The notes: a model not told the origin generated them from the letters alone. 64,000 bases of DNA from Saccharicrinis carchari (GCF_900182605.1 NZ_FXTB01000002.1:1-64000), one strand, 5' to 3'. Positions 35,799 through 45,306 are shown, counted from the first letter of the stretch. Numbers and translations are program-made.

Positions 35799-38144
35799 AT
35801 GAAGAACAACAATAAAGCATTGGAGTTTAAAAAAGCTAAGTCAGGATTTATGGATGTCGGTGTCGATCCGGGAGCCATTCTTAAGATATTAAGCAAAAAC
35901 TGGTATTTTTTTGCAGTGTCCATTGTATTGGCCATAATAGGAGCCAGATATTATATAATGCATACCATGCCGGTTTACAGGGTATATACTTCAGTTCTGA
36001 TATACGAAGAGGAAAGCAATACCGGTAACGATAATGATGAGTTGTTAAAAGGATTGGGATTGCCCGGTGGAATGAGAAACCTGGAAAATCAAATAAAAAT
36101 CATTACTTCCCGGGAACTCACTGAGCGGGCAGTGCGTGGTTTGGGTTTTGAGATAGAATATTACTATAAAACCGTTCGCAATCAGATTCCTTTATATCCG
36201 GATATACCGATAGAAATTAAGTATAGTGGTAAAAATCCTTTACCGCATAATGTGGAATTGGGTGTGCATTACATCGCCAACGATGATTTTAAATTATATT
36301 CCGAAGCACAAGGACTTGATATCAGAGCCAAGTTTGGCGAAACCATCAGATTTCCCGATGGCGACATTATCATAATATGTAACAACAAGGATTGGTTTAA
36401 AGAGCACCAGGATATTGATTTAAACTTTGTGGTGCATAGCCCCGAACGTTTGGTAAAATATTTTAACAGCAGAATTAACGTTGACATGTTAACCAGATCC
36501 GGCTCCATCCTCGAAATTAGTATGAACGGGGTAAACAGAGAGCAGGATGTTGACTTTTTAAATGAGTTGACCGCCGTTTTTCAGGATTTGTCGCTCGAAA
36601 AGAAAAATATGGAGGCCAACCGGAGAATCGAGTTCATCGAAAACCAATTGGTTGAGATTAGGGATTCGTTGGTTATTACCGAAAACAGGCTTACACAGTT
36701 TAGGTCGGCACACAGAGTCATGGATCTTTCGGTGCAGGGACAAGCCATCATTTCGCAGGTAACCACACTCGAAAACGAAAAAGCGCGGCTTAGTCTCGAA
36801 GCCAATTATTACGATTATCTGGCTGATTATCTCGAAAAGGACAAAACCGGAGAGTTGCCTATGGTGCCCATCAGCATGGGCATTGAGGATCCGGCGCTCA
36901 CAAGCCTGGTTACGGAGCTGGCTAACCTTAAAGAACAGTTGGGAGGAGCAGGGGCAGGAGAAAAAAATCCCTTACAAAACCTGCTAAACCAAAGGATGCG
37001 AAGTAAAAAGGAAGAGTTGATGGAGACCTTGAATGGATTGCGCCGTGCCAACAACCTGGCTACCAGAGAAAATAACGAACGTCTCTCTCGTATCAACTCC
37101 CAGGCGTCGGCACTACCGGTAACAGAACGTCAAATGCTGGGTATCGAGCGAAAATTTAAGTTGAACGACGATATATATACTTTTTTATTGCAAAAAATGT
37201 CGGAGCTGCAAATGCAAAAAGCTTCAAACCGACCCGATAATGAGGTTATAGATCCGGCAAGTGTGATGTACAGCCAGATGGTGGCACCTAATGCTACCAT
37301 GATATATTTTATCGCCCTGTTTTTGGGTGGTGCAGTGCCTATGCTTTATTTTTATTTGGTTTTTGCCCTCAACAATCGATTCAGAAATGAGGACATCGCC
37401 AGACTGGGCGATTTGCCTGTGGTGGGCAATATTCCGCATATCAAAGGAAATACTTTTACGGATATATTTGAAAGCCCCGATTCGGTTATAGCAGAGTCGT
37501 ACCGACTGGTGCGTTCGCGTTTGCAATTTGTTACTGATGAAAAGAAAAATCCGGTTGTGCTGGTTACCTCACCCATGCCGGGAGACGGTAAAACACTGAC
37601 GGCGATAAATCTGGCAGCCGTGTACAGTTTATTAGGAAAGAAAACTGTTTTGGTGGGCTTCGATTTACGTAACCCTAAGTTTGCCAGGGCTTTTGATCTC
37701 ACTAAAGAGTATGGAGTGTCCACTTATCTGATAGGCGAAAATAAAGTGGATGATATAATTCAGGAAACATTTCATGCCAATCTTTCCGTTATCTCGTCCG
37801 GCCCCATACCCCCCAATCCGTCCGAACTCACGGCATCTGTAGCAACAGCGAAATTATTCGGGGAGTTGAAAGCCCGTTTTGATTATATTATCGTGGATTC
37901 GGCCCCCATAGGTTTAATATCCGACACCCATCATTTAACAGCACATGTTGATTCTGTGCTAATGGTAGTACGTATGAACAAAACGCAGAAAGATATGATG
38001 AAGCAGGCTTTAGAAGAGTGTCTGTCAGGTAACGATCACGTGAGCGTGCTGATAAACGATGCAGATATGAAACCCAAACGATATGGCTACGGGAAAAAAT
38101 ATGGGTATATCAAAGAAACTAAAAAATCAAAAAAAGCAATATAA
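35799..38144 (+). CDS. Wzc-like chain-length regulator and tyrosine autokinase (BY-kinase)
   Basis: A 781-residue inner-membrane co-polymerase that controls chain length and export with the OPX protein. TM1 is about 35-55 and TM2 about 501-524, with the periplasmic Wzz domain and coiled coils (about 270-330, 385-470) between them. The cytoplasmic kinase has Walker A SPMPGDGKT (about 590-599), Walker A' VLVGFDLRNPK (about 617-627) and Walker B YIIVDSAP (about 695). The C-terminal tail has a modest tyrosine cluster (RYGYGKKYGYIKE) for autophosphorylation. No tyrosine phosphatase gene is adjacent. Confidence 0.95.
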   Translation: MKNNNKALEFKKAKSGFMDVGVDPGAILKILSKNWYFFAVSIVLAIIGARYYIMHTMPVYRVYTSVLIYEEESNTGNDNDELLKGLGLPGGMRNLENQIKIITSRELTERAVRGLGFEIEYYYKTVRNQIPLYPDIPIEIKYSGKNPLPHNVELGVHYIANDDFKLYSEAQGLDIRAKFGETIRFPDGDIIIICNNKDWFKEHQDIDLNFVVHSPERLVKYFNSRINVDMLTRSGSILEISMNGVNREQDVDFLNELTAVFQDLSLEKKNMEANRRIEFIENQLVEIRDSLVITENRLTQFRSAHRVMDLSVQGQAIISQVTTLENEKARLSLEANYYDYLADYLEKDKTGELPMVPISMGIEDPALTSLVTELANLKEQLGGAGAGEKNPLQNLLNQRMRSKKEELMETLNGLRRANNLATRENNERLSRINSQASALPVTERQMLGIERKFKLNDDIYTFLLQKMSELQMQKASNRPDNEVIDPASVMYSQMVAPNATMIYFIALFLGGAVPMLYFYLVFALNNRFRNEDIARLGDLPVVGNIPHIKGNTFTDIFESPDSVIAESYRLVRSRLQFVTDEKKNPVVLVTSPMPGDGKTLTAINLAAVYSLLGKKTVLVGFDLRNPKFARAFDLTKEYGVSTYLIGENKVDDIIQETFHANLSVISSGPIPPNPSELTASVATAKLFGELKARFDYIIVDSAPIGLISDTHHLTAHVDSVLMVVRMNKTQKDMMKQALEECLSGNDHVSVLINDADMKPKRYGYGKKYGYIKETKKSKKAI

Positions 38145-38179
38145 TTAGCATTTTATCACTTCCACGCTAAACAGAATTT

Positions 38180-38578
38180 ATGAAACCTGCCTTAATTGAA
38201 TTGCCAAAATATTTAGATATTAGAGGAAATTTATCCTTCGTAGAAGAGGATACACAACTTCCTTTTAAAATAAAGCGCGTGTATTGGATTTATGACGTTC
38301 CGGGTGGCGAAATACGGGGCGGTCATGCCTTTAGAAAAACGCAGGAGCTTATGATAGCGCTCTCTGGCAGTTTTGACCTGGTGCTGAATGATGGCCGTCA
38401 GGATTATAAATACTCGCTCAACAGATCCTATCATGGAGTCTTTATCCCTAATATGATGTGGCGTAAAATCGAAAATTTTTCAACCAATTCATTGGCTGTC
38501 ATTATCTCTTCAACCGATTATGATGCCAACGATTATGTGAGGGACTTTAACGAGTTTAAAAAACTAACGCAATGCTAA
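38180..38578 (+). CDS. WxcM/FdtA-like sugar 3,4-ketoisomerase homologue, one active-site His missing
   Basis: A 132-residue cupin-fold protein of the FdtA/QdtA family, which isomerises dTDP-4-keto-6-deoxyglucose to the 3-keto sugar. Family motifs YWIYDVPGGEIRGGH and GSFDLVLNDG are present. In FdtA the paired histidines of HAH are catalytic; here the motif is H49-A-F51, so one is lost, while the next gene keeps HAH. It may be inactive, act on another sugar, or form a mixed complex with its neighbour. It overlaps the next gene by seven bases. Confidence 0.88.
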   Translation: MKPALIELPKYLDIRGNLSFVEEDTQLPFKIKRVYWIYDVPGGEIRGGHAFRKTQELMIALSGSFDLVLNDGRQDYKYSLNRSYHGVFIPNMMWRKIENFSTNSLAVIISSTDYDANDYVRDFNEFKKLTQC

Positions 38579-38994
38579 GCTATGTTTCTGACATCCACAA
38601 TTGCAATGTGGTAGAATTGAGTAAAATACATAACCCTGCGGGTAATATTACCATCGTTCAAAACAATAAAGATTTACCTTTTGATGTCAAAAGGGTGTAT
38701 TATCTCTATGATGTACCCGGCGGATCGGAGCGTGGCGGGCATGCACACAAAGGATTGTATCAGTTGATTGTGGCCGCCAGTGGCAGCTTCGACGTGATTA
38801 TTGACGATGGCAAGCAAAAAAAAATCATACAGCTGAACCGTCCTAACTTTGGCCTGATGGTAATACCCGGGATATGGCGCGAGATAGTTAACTTTTCGTC
38901 AGGGGCTATCTGCTTTGTGCTCGCATCCGAAAAGTACAGCGAGGACGATTATATTCGTAGTTACGATGAATTCCTAAACTATAAAAAACACTAA
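38572..38994 (+). CDS. fdtA: FdtA-like dTDP-6-deoxy-hexose 3,4-ketoisomerase
   Basis: A 140-residue cupin-fold ketoisomerase, with the catalytic pair intact as H57-A-H59 in GGSERGGHAHKG. Other family motifs are VKRVYYLYDVPGG, SGSFDVIIDDG and MVIPGIWREI. The product, a dTDP-3-keto-6-deoxyhexose, would feed the aminotransferase at 41420. The start overlaps the preceding paralogue by seven bases and its stop lies two bases before the next start, a tight operon. Fdt versus Qdt stereochemistry cannot be settled from sequence. Confidence 0.88.
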   Translation: MLSYVSDIHNCNVVELSKIHNPAGNITIVQNNKDLPFDVKRVYYLYDVPGGSERGGHAHKGLYQLIVAASGSFDVIIDDGKQKKIIQLNRPNFGLMVIPGIWREIVNFSSGAICFVLASEKYSEDDYIRSYDEFLNYKKH

Positions 38995-38996
38995 TT

Positions 38997-39929
38997 ATGC
39001 TGATAGAAGTGGATGAGAAAATTTTTGGGCAATACTTTTACGATGACCCACATCCATTTAACACCAAGGCATTTGTTGAATTAAATAAAGCGAAAGCGGA
39101 AAAAATTATACGCCTGGTTGAGGATACGGAAAAGCCCGAAATCGGATTGCTGGCCGGTATTCATAAAGGTAAGCTACTATCACCTTTTTCGGCACCTTTT
39201 GGTGGATTCCATTTTAAAAAGGAAAATATGTATTCTCATAAGATAGACACTTTTATGCTATCGTTTAAAGAGTATCTACTTAGTCAAAATTACAAGGATT
39301 GTAACCTTACCTTACCGCCCGATATTTACCATCAAACCTTCAATGCCAAATGTGTTAGCGCATTAAATAGAGCCGGTTTTATTAGTAAAACACCCGAAAT
39401 AACCAGTTGGATAGACCTGCAAGAAGTGCAAGATAAATACAAACAGAAAAACAGTAGGGAATATTATCGACAAGCGCAAAGGAACAAGCTTGTTTTTGAG
39501 CAGGTGCAAAGTCAATTGGATAGGGAAGAGGCCTATCGTCTTATATGCCAAAACAGAGCCAAATTTAATCGACCTATCTACATGTCCTTGGACGACTTAC
39601 AACAAATAGAAAACTTATGGCCGGTCGATTTTTTTAAAGTTAGCAATCCGGATGGTGAAATGTTGGCTTCGGCAATATTTTACAGATGGAAACACCAGGT
39701 GGTTTATGCAGTTTTTTGGGGCGATAATGAAAAAGGAAGACCGTTGAGGGCAATGGATTTTTTGTTGCTCAATCTTTGGCAGTTTTATAAACAGCATAAC
39801 TACAGATATGTCGATCTTGGAATTTCTACCGAAGATGGAATCCCAAATTCAGGCTTACTTAGATTTAAGGAAACACACGAAGCGGTTTCGTCCCTACGGT
39901 ATAGGTTTGCTTTAATCAACAGTTTATAA
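38997..39929 (+). CDS. FemAB/GNAT-like N-acyltransferase
   Basis: A 310-residue protein resembling the FemAB-type double-GNAT fold: an N-terminal half with PFSAPFGGFHF and LTLPPDIYHQTFN, and a C-terminal GNAT-like half with DFFKVSNPDGEMLASAIFY, AMDFLLLNLWQFYKQHNYRYVDLGIS and GLLRFKETHEA. Members of this family transfer acyl or aminoacyl groups to amino sugars or peptidoglycan peptides. Being between ketoisomerase and aminotransferase genes suggests acylation of a 3-amino-3,6-dideoxyhexose; an aminoacyl substrate is also possible. Confidence 0.8.
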   Translation: MLIEVDEKIFGQYFYDDPHPFNTKAFVELNKAKAEKIIRLVEDTEKPEIGLLAGIHKGKLLSPFSAPFGGFHFKKENMYSHKIDTFMLSFKEYLLSQNYKDCNLTLPPDIYHQTFNAKCVSALNRAGFISKTPEITSWIDLQEVQDKYKQKNSREYYRQAQRNKLVFEQVQSQLDREEAYRLICQNRAKFNRPIYMSLDDLQQIENLWPVDFFKVSNPDGEMLASAIFYRWKHQVVYAVFWGDNEKGRPLRAMDFLLLNLWQFYKQHNYRYVDLGISTEDGIPNSGLLRFKETHEAVSSLRYRFALINSL

Positions 39930-39945
39930 ACATTTAAATCATGCT

Positions 39946-40860
39946 ATGTTTGTTCTAAATCCCGACCCCTACAGCTTGCCATGTTACCGCATAGGTCCGT
40001 TTAAAACAAAGGACTTATCAATTAATCATCATCTTCCACAAAGCAATAAAATAGATGATTATTTCAACCAGCGGTTTAGCGGACGCGCATATGCTTATAC
40101 CGAAAACGGGCGAAGAGCTATCTATTTGGCTTTACAAAGCTTGAATCTGAAAAAAAATGATGTGGTTACTATTTTAACCACTTCCAATAACTTTTATATT
40201 AGTGGCTGTGTTACTGCCGAAATTGAAAAGTTTTGTCAATGGTCGCGCGAAATGCTTCCGCAAACAAAAGCCATTTTCATAAACCACGAGTTTGGCTTCC
40301 CCTATCCCTACCCCGATAAATTAAGAGACCTCGGTTTGCCCATTATCGAAGATTGTGCCAATGCTTTTTTTTCGGAGGGTATAGGTGTCCCTCCCGGAAC
40401 CGTAGGCGATTTTGTAATCTATAGTTTCCCTAAAACATTTCCCTTGCAGGTAGGTGGACTATTGGTAGCCGATAAACTAAGTGATAAAAACAAAAATTCC
40501 GAAATAGATCAACAACTGTTGCGTCACATAAAAAATGTGCTGTCGGCGTATATTGATAGCAAAGAGGATATAATTAAAAAAAGGTTGCGCAATTATAACT
40601 ATCTGGAAAAGGAGTTTTTAAAGCTGGGGTTCGAACCTCGTTTCCAGGTGGATAAAGGCACGATGCCGGGCGTGTTTATGTTTAAAACAGAAGGACATCA
40701 AATAGACCTGGCCGGGCTAAAAAACCACTTTTACGCGCATGGTGTTCAATGTAGTGTTTTTTACGGCGAAGAAGCTTTTTTTATACCTGTGCATCAGGCC
40801 TTAGTGCAGGATGACCTTGATTATTTTGTAGCTGTGATGGATAATTTTTTAAATAAGTAA
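39946..40860 (+). CDS. Divergent DegT/DnrJ/EryC1/StrS-like PLP protein
   Basis: A 304-residue protein, about 70 shorter than usual DegT aminotransferases. Recognisable parts are the N-terminal NGRRAIYLAL, LPIIEDCANAFF with D136 (PLP pyridine-nitrogen ligand) and IYSFPKTFPLQVGGLLV with K163 as the likely Schiff-base lysine. The lysine loop is shorter than the normal SFYPGKN...GDGG, and the first 45 residues lack the usual opening. It may be a specialised aminotransferase or a non-catalytic relative. It follows the FemAB-like gene by 16 bases. Confidence 0.75.
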   Translation: MFVLNPDPYSLPCYRIGPFKTKDLSINHHLPQSNKIDDYFNQRFSGRAYAYTENGRRAIYLALQSLNLKKNDVVTILTTSNNFYISGCVTAEIEKFCQWSREMLPQTKAIFINHEFGFPYPYPDKLRDLGLPIIEDCANAFFSEGIGVPPGTVGDFVIYSFPKTFPLQVGGLLVADKLSDKNKNSEIDQQLLRHIKNVLSAYIDSKEDIIKKRLRNYNYLEKEFLKLGFEPRFQVDKGTMPGVFMFKTEGHQIDLAGLKNHFYAHGVQCSVFYGEEAFFIPVHQALVQDDLDYFVAVMDNFLNK

Positions 40861-41012
40861 TTGCGATGAAGTTTGCTCATAATACTTTAGCCAGCGGTAA
40901 ATTGGTGTGTTATAATCGCTTCATCCATTCTGCAGCTTGAATAGTTTGTAGTATGCAATCGGCTACTATTCTTGTAACAAGCGTTGCAGTAGCTTTTGAC
41001 CCGTCCTAAATA

Positions 41013-41306
41013 ATGGCTACACAAAATGTAAATATCATGCTGTCCTCCAATCCTAATGAATCCGATCGACAATTAAGGGTATTCCCTATAAAAAAACAAG
41101 TACTTGAAATGAGCACACATTCTTCGATAGGAACGGGTACCGTTACAATGCCTAATGTATTGTGGGGTAATTATTGCGTTGTTGCCCACAATAGCTTTGT
41201 TTACACATCATTCCGCTCCTACTCGATTATAGGAGGTAAACCCGCCAAGTTAATCCGAACTTTTACCGAAGGTGAAATTAACATCATATTGGGTGAGGAA
41301 GAATAA
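41013..41306 (+). pseudogene. Fragment of a hexapeptide-repeat (LbH) acyltransferase
   Basis: A 97-residue reading frame whose C-terminal half reads like the end of a left-handed beta-helix acetyltransferase: SSIGTGTVTMPNVLWGNYCVVAHNSFV and YSIIGGKPAKLIR. Normal enzymes are about 180-220 residues. The frame continues upstream to an ATG at 40866 but is broken by TGA at 40938 and TAA at 41007. It therefore looks like a decayed 5' part with an intact 3' end. It might still make a short protein. It sits between two DegT-like genes, where an N-acetyltransferase for the amino sugar would be expected. Confidence 0.55.
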
Positions 41307-41419
41307 AGTTATTTTTTTCACCCATTTTTTTGTGTGAAGTTTTTACACTTTATGCCAATCCATTCTCTTAACTATTTGAGGATTAAACGGAGGATTAAAT
41401 CTAATTAACAAAGGATACA

Positions 41420-42565
41420 GTGACTAAATTTTTAGACATTCAAAAAATAACCGCAAGCTACCAGCCCGACCTAAGCAACGCGGTAAAAAGGGTAATCGAT
41501 AGTGGTTGGTTTTTATTGGGCGAAGAAACCCAACACTTTGAACAGGAATATGCCCATTATATCGGCACATTCAATTGCATAGGAACTGCCAATGGTTTAG
41601 ATGCCCTTCGCCTGATTCTTAAAGCCTATATCCAACTAGGCATAATGCACGAGGGAGATGAGATACTCGTTCCGGCCAACACCTATATCGCATCTATACT
41701 TGCTATTACTGATAATAAGTTGAAACCGGTATTAGTGGAACCTGAGATAAATACTTACAATCTGGATGTTAGTTTGATAGAGCAAAGCATAACGCCAAAA
41801 ACCAAAGCCATCATGGTGGTTCATCTCTATGGGCAGTTGTGCTGGTCGGAAGAATTGGAGCAGTTGGCAAAAAAGTATCAACTAAAAATAATAGAAGACA
41901 ACGCGCAAGCAGCAGGCGCCCAAATCACCTACACTCCCCTCGGCACTCAGCGTTCAGCACTTGTCCGCAGTGGTGCGTTGGGGCATGCTGCCGGCCATAG
42001 TTTTTATCCCGGAAAAAACCTAGGCGCTCTGGGCGATGGAGGTGCGGTAACCACCAACGATAAGGAGTTGGCCAATACCGTGCGCGCCTTGGGTAATTAC
42101 GGCTCTGCCAAAAAGTATATAAACGATTACAAGGGGCTGAATTCCCGTCTCGACGAAATACAAGCTGCCGTTTTACGGGTAAAACTAAAACGCCTGGATC
42201 AAGACAACCAACACCGGAGGGAGATTGCCCATTATTATATGAAAAATATTAAGCATCGGGATGTAATATTGCCCTTACCGTTCACTCCTCACTCCTCACA
42301 TAATGCTTTGAGTCATGTATGGCACTTGTTTGTAATTCGTCATCCCGAACGTGATCGCTTGCAGCAGTATATGACAGAAAATGGTATCCAAACCTTAATC
42401 CATTACCCCATACCCCCGCATAAACAGAAGGCATATAGGGAGTGGAATGCTCACTCTTATCCTGTTAGTGAGAAGATTCACCGGCATGTGCTCAGCTTGC
42501 CCATTAGCCAGGTGATGAGCATGGAGGAAGTGAAAAAAGTGGTGGATGTAATCAATGGCTTTTAG
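41420..42565 (+). CDS. fdtB: FdtB-like sugar 3-aminotransferase (DegT/DnrJ/EryC1/StrS)
   Basis: A 381-residue PLP enzyme that likely makes a dTDP-3-amino-3,6-dideoxyhexose from the FdtA product. GTG at 41420 gives the family N-terminus [17 protein letters not shown]. Motifs: [34 protein letters not shown] with D160, [15 protein letters not shown] with K199, and [14 protein letters not shown]. About ten extra residues ([15 protein letters not shown], 172-186) lie before the lysine motif, and a [10 protein letters not shown] stretch (near 290) is coded by ACTCCTCACTCCTCACA; both look like inserted low-complexity DNA that keeps the frame. Confidence 0.9.
   Translation: MTKFLDIQKITASYQPDLSNAVKRVIDSGWFLLGEETQHFEQEYAHYIGTFNCIGTANGLDALRLILKAYIQLGIMHEGDEILVPANTYIASILAITDNKLKPVLVEPEINTYNLDVSLIEQSITPKTKAIMVVHLYGQLCWSEELEQLAKKYQLKIIEDNAQAAGAQITYTPLGTQRSALVRSGALGHAAGHSFYPGKNLGALGDGGAVTTNDKELANTVRALGNYGSAKKYINDYKGLNSRLDEIQAAVLRVKLKRLDQDNQHRREIAHYYMKNIKHRDVILPLPFTPHSSHNALSHVWHLFVIRHPERDRLQQYMTENGIQTLIHYPIPPHKQKAYREWNAHSYPVSEKIHRHVLSLPISQVMSMEEVKKVVDVINGF
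42281..42300 (+). repeat. Short tandem repeat inside the FdtB-like gene
   Basis: TTCACTCCTCACTCCTCACA has two copies of ACTCCTC. The same word style occurs in intergenic arrays at 53029-53060 and 54331-54376. It is translated in frame. Confidence 0.55.
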
Positions 42566-42613
42566 CCCACTGTTAAAAAAGGAAGATTAACACGTTAGAT
42601 TTAAAACCCGTCT

Positions 42614-44209
42614 GTGGAAAAAAACTTGAATAATTCCGAAAATTCTGCGCCTTCAAAGCTAGCCTCCCTGGAAAATTTATCCCGGGAGCAGCAAACCAAT
42701 AATGCAAAAACCAATAAGGAAAAAACAGATAAAGAAGATCAATCTTCCTATCGTCAAATATTTAAAGCCACTTCCTTATTCGGAGGTGTACAGGTTATAA
42801 ATATTCTTATTGGCATTATCAGAGTAAAATTTATAGCTGTATTGTTAGGTACAGCCGGAGTAGGTATTCTGGGTTTGTTGAATGCTCCCTTGCAATTGAT
42901 TATCTCCATAGCCGGACTGGGGATTGCTTTTAGTGCGGTGCGCGATATCTCCGAAGCGCAAGGTACAGGAGATAAATCACGTATTGCCAAAACCATACTC
43001 ACCGTTAAACGGTGGACCTGGTTCACCGGATTGTTGGCCGCTGTGATTACCCTTTCACTTTCGCCCTTACTCAGCCAATGGTCTTTTGGCAACAGCGATT
43101 ATACCTGGGCCTTTGTATGGCTATCGGTTACCTTGTTTTTACAGGCCATTAGCGACGGGCAAAAAGCTATACTTCAGGGAATGCGCCGATTGCAGGACCT
43201 GGCAAAGAGTGGTGTAATCGGTTCTGCGCTGGGTTTACTAACCTCCATACCGCTGTACTATTTTTACGGCTTAAAAGGTATCGTCCCTTCGTTTATCGTT
43301 ACCGCTGTTACAGTACTGTTTTTAACCTGGTATTTTTCGCGCAAGGTAAAAACCGATAAAGTAGAATTAACACCCAAAGAAACCTGGAAGAAGGGCCTGG
43401 GCATGGCACAATTGGGTATATCCATGACTTTAGCCGGATTTATTACCACTTTATCCACCTATATCCTTAATGCCTATATCAGTAATACAGGCGGGGTGGA
43501 GCAAGTGGGGCTATACAATGCCGGATGGGGCGTGGTAGGGCAATACACAGGTATCGTATTTACCGCTATGGCAACCGATTACTTTCCTCGTCTTTCTGCC
43601 ATTCAGCACGATAACTTAAAAGTCCGTAAATTGGTGAGTCAGCAGGCCGAAACCGCTCTGCTGATTATGGCACCTCTTTTAGCGCTTTTAATTGTTACCA
43701 TGCCTCTCGCCGTCAGGGTTCTATACACCTCGGCGTTTTTACCCATCGTTATGTTTGCCAACTTAACAGTATTGGGCATGCAGTTAAAAGCGGTTTCGTG
43801 GTCTATGGGATATGTGTTTTTAGCCAAAGGCGATGGACGTTTATTTCTTATTTTAGAGATAGTTTCCGGTGCTTTTATTTTGGGCTTAAACTTGTTGTTT
43901 TATTATTTATATGGACTTAATGGCCTGGGCATTTCATTTATACTGTCCTTTTTATTTGGGGTGGTTTTGTCGTATGCCGTATTAAATAAAAAATACCAAT
44001 TCAGATTGTCAAAAAAATTCTATGGCAGGTTCCTAATCACCTACTCAATCGTGGTTCTGTCCTTTATAACGGTTTTTATTCCTGACGAGATAGTGAGGTA
44101 TGGAGCTGGCACGGGTGTTTTAATTATCGCTATAGTGTACTCCTACTATAAGTTAAACGAGTTAATGGATATTAAGCAGTTGGTGCTCGACAAGCTTAAT
44201 AAACTTTAG
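42614..44209 (+). CDS. O-antigen/exopolysaccharide flippase (Wzx, MVF superfamily)
   Basis: A 531-residue inner-membrane flippase with about 12 transmembrane helices. It starts at GTG 42614 with a hydrophilic N-terminus of about 45 residues rich in Asn, Lys and Glu, which is unusually long for the family. Motifs of the O-antigen translocase branch are ATSLFGGVQVINILIGIIR, TAGVGILGLLNAP and VGLYNAGWGVVGQYTG. The C-terminal helices are complete. In the locus it would flip the lipid-linked repeat unit for the EpsG-like polymerase. It differs from the flippase at 20389. Confidence 0.93.
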   Translation: MEKNLNNSENSAPSKLASLENLSREQQTNNAKTNKEKTDKEDQSSYRQIFKATSLFGGVQVINILIGIIRVKFIAVLLGTAGVGILGLLNAPLQLIISIAGLGIAFSAVRDISEAQGTGDKSRIAKTILTVKRWTWFTGLLAAVITLSLSPLLSQWSFGNSDYTWAFVWLSVTLFLQAISDGQKAILQGMRRLQDLAKSGVIGSALGLLTSIPLYYFYGLKGIVPSFIVTAVTVLFLTWYFSRKVKTDKVELTPKETWKKGLGMAQLGISMTLAGFITTLSTYILNAYISNTGGVEQVGLYNAGWGVVGQYTGIVFTAMATDYFPRLSAIQHDNLKVRKLVSQQAETALLIMAPLLALLIVTMPLAVRVLYTSAFLPIVMFANLTVLGMQLKAVSWSMGYVFLAKGDGRLFLILEIVSGAFILGLNLLFYYLYGLNGLGISFILSFLFGVVLSYAVLNKKYQFRLSKKFYGRFLITYSIVVLSFITVFIPDEIVRYGAGTGVLIIAIVYSYYKLNELMDIKQLVLDKLNKL

Positions 44210-44286
44210 TATAGTGTCAGTAGCAGGATAGTAATTTTTCTTATTCTAATGTATTCAAAAATAATTAATTAGAGTCCTTTAATAAT

Positions 44287-45255
44287 ATGCTTGTATCGGT
44301 TGTTGTTGTAACCTATAATTCGTCGGCCTTTGTGGTTGAAACACTGGATAGTATTGCCAATCAATCATGGGGCGAAATTGAACTAATCATTACGGATGAT
44401 TGCTCGTTGGATGATACGGTCTCAATTTGTAAAAAATGGCTCACCAGGAATGGGCATGTTTTTACAAGAACCGAGATGGTAGAGGCAGATAAAAATACAG
44501 GTGTGCCTGCTAATGTAAATCGTGGGTTGGCAAAAGTAACAGGCCAGTGGGCTTGTTTTCCGGCGGGCGATGATTCACTTAAACCCGATTGTATCAAGCT
44601 AAATATGGAGTGGATAGCATCAAATCCGGAGGTAAAAGTGCTACTTTCGAAGGTGGATGTGTTTCAGGATGTTTTTTGCAATGATAATTTTTTAAATAGA
44701 ATTCCAGGTAAGCCGTTCAGCCCTAAAAGTATAATGGCACCATCGCGTAATGTTGAGTCACAATATCGCATGTTACTGGTTAGTGACAGGATTCATTATA
44801 CCCCTTCCTTATTTATTCATACCCAAACGCTGCGTTCGGTAGGTGGCTTCGACGAGGAATATACCTTACTCGAGGATTATCCCTTATGGCTAAACTTAAC
44901 CAAAAACGGAATCCGGCTTCACTTTATGGATAAAGCAACGGTAAACTATCGTAAGCATAAAAAGGCGATTAACAACAACGAAAAAAAGAACCTTATCAAT
45001 CCAAACTTTTTTAAAAACGAATCCTTTCGTAGAGCCTATACTTATCCCAATCTGCCCTTGGATGTAAGGTGGAGTCAGCGTTATATTTGGTTTGTTTCTA
45101 ATTTATTTAAATTGAGGCTGTTCAGGGCCAATACAAATTTTAACAGTAGTCTGCATTATATTTTGATTACCTACCTGAACCCGTTTAAATATTATATAAC
45201 AATAAAAAAGAGCTTATTTCCTCAGCTTAAAAAACGTGAGTTTTATGAAGAATAG
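44287..45255 (+). CDS. Glycosyltransferase family 2 (GT-A fold)
   Basis: A 322-residue inverting glycosyltransferase. The GT-A domain shows VSVVVVTYNSSAFVVETLDSI, D37-D38 (ITDDCSLDD) for the nucleotide, and FPAGDDSLKP with D95-D96 as the metal-binding DxD-like motif. GFDEEYTLLEDYPLWLNL near 195-212 carries the acidic catalytic region (ED). The C-terminal 90 residues are basic and aromatic and probably membrane-associated. Sugar donor is unknown. Confidence 0.92.
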   Translation: MLVSVVVVTYNSSAFVVETLDSIANQSWGEIELIITDDCSLDDTVSICKKWLTRNGHVFTRTEMVEADKNTGVPANVNRGLAKVTGQWACFPAGDDSLKPDCIKLNMEWIASNPEVKVLLSKVDVFQDVFCNDNFLNRIPGKPFSPKSIMAPSRNVESQYRMLLVSDRIHYTPSLFIHTQTLRSVGGFDEEYTLLEDYPLWLNLTKNGIRLHFMDKATVNYRKHKKAINNNEKKNLINPNFFKNESFRRAYTYPNLPLDVRWSQRYIWFVSNLFKLRLFRANTNFNSSLHYILITYLNPFKYYITIKKSLFPQLKKREFYEE

Positions 45256-45306
45256 TGGTGCCGGTACCCATATAAGCTAAAAAAACAGCACATAATTGAT
45301 GATACT

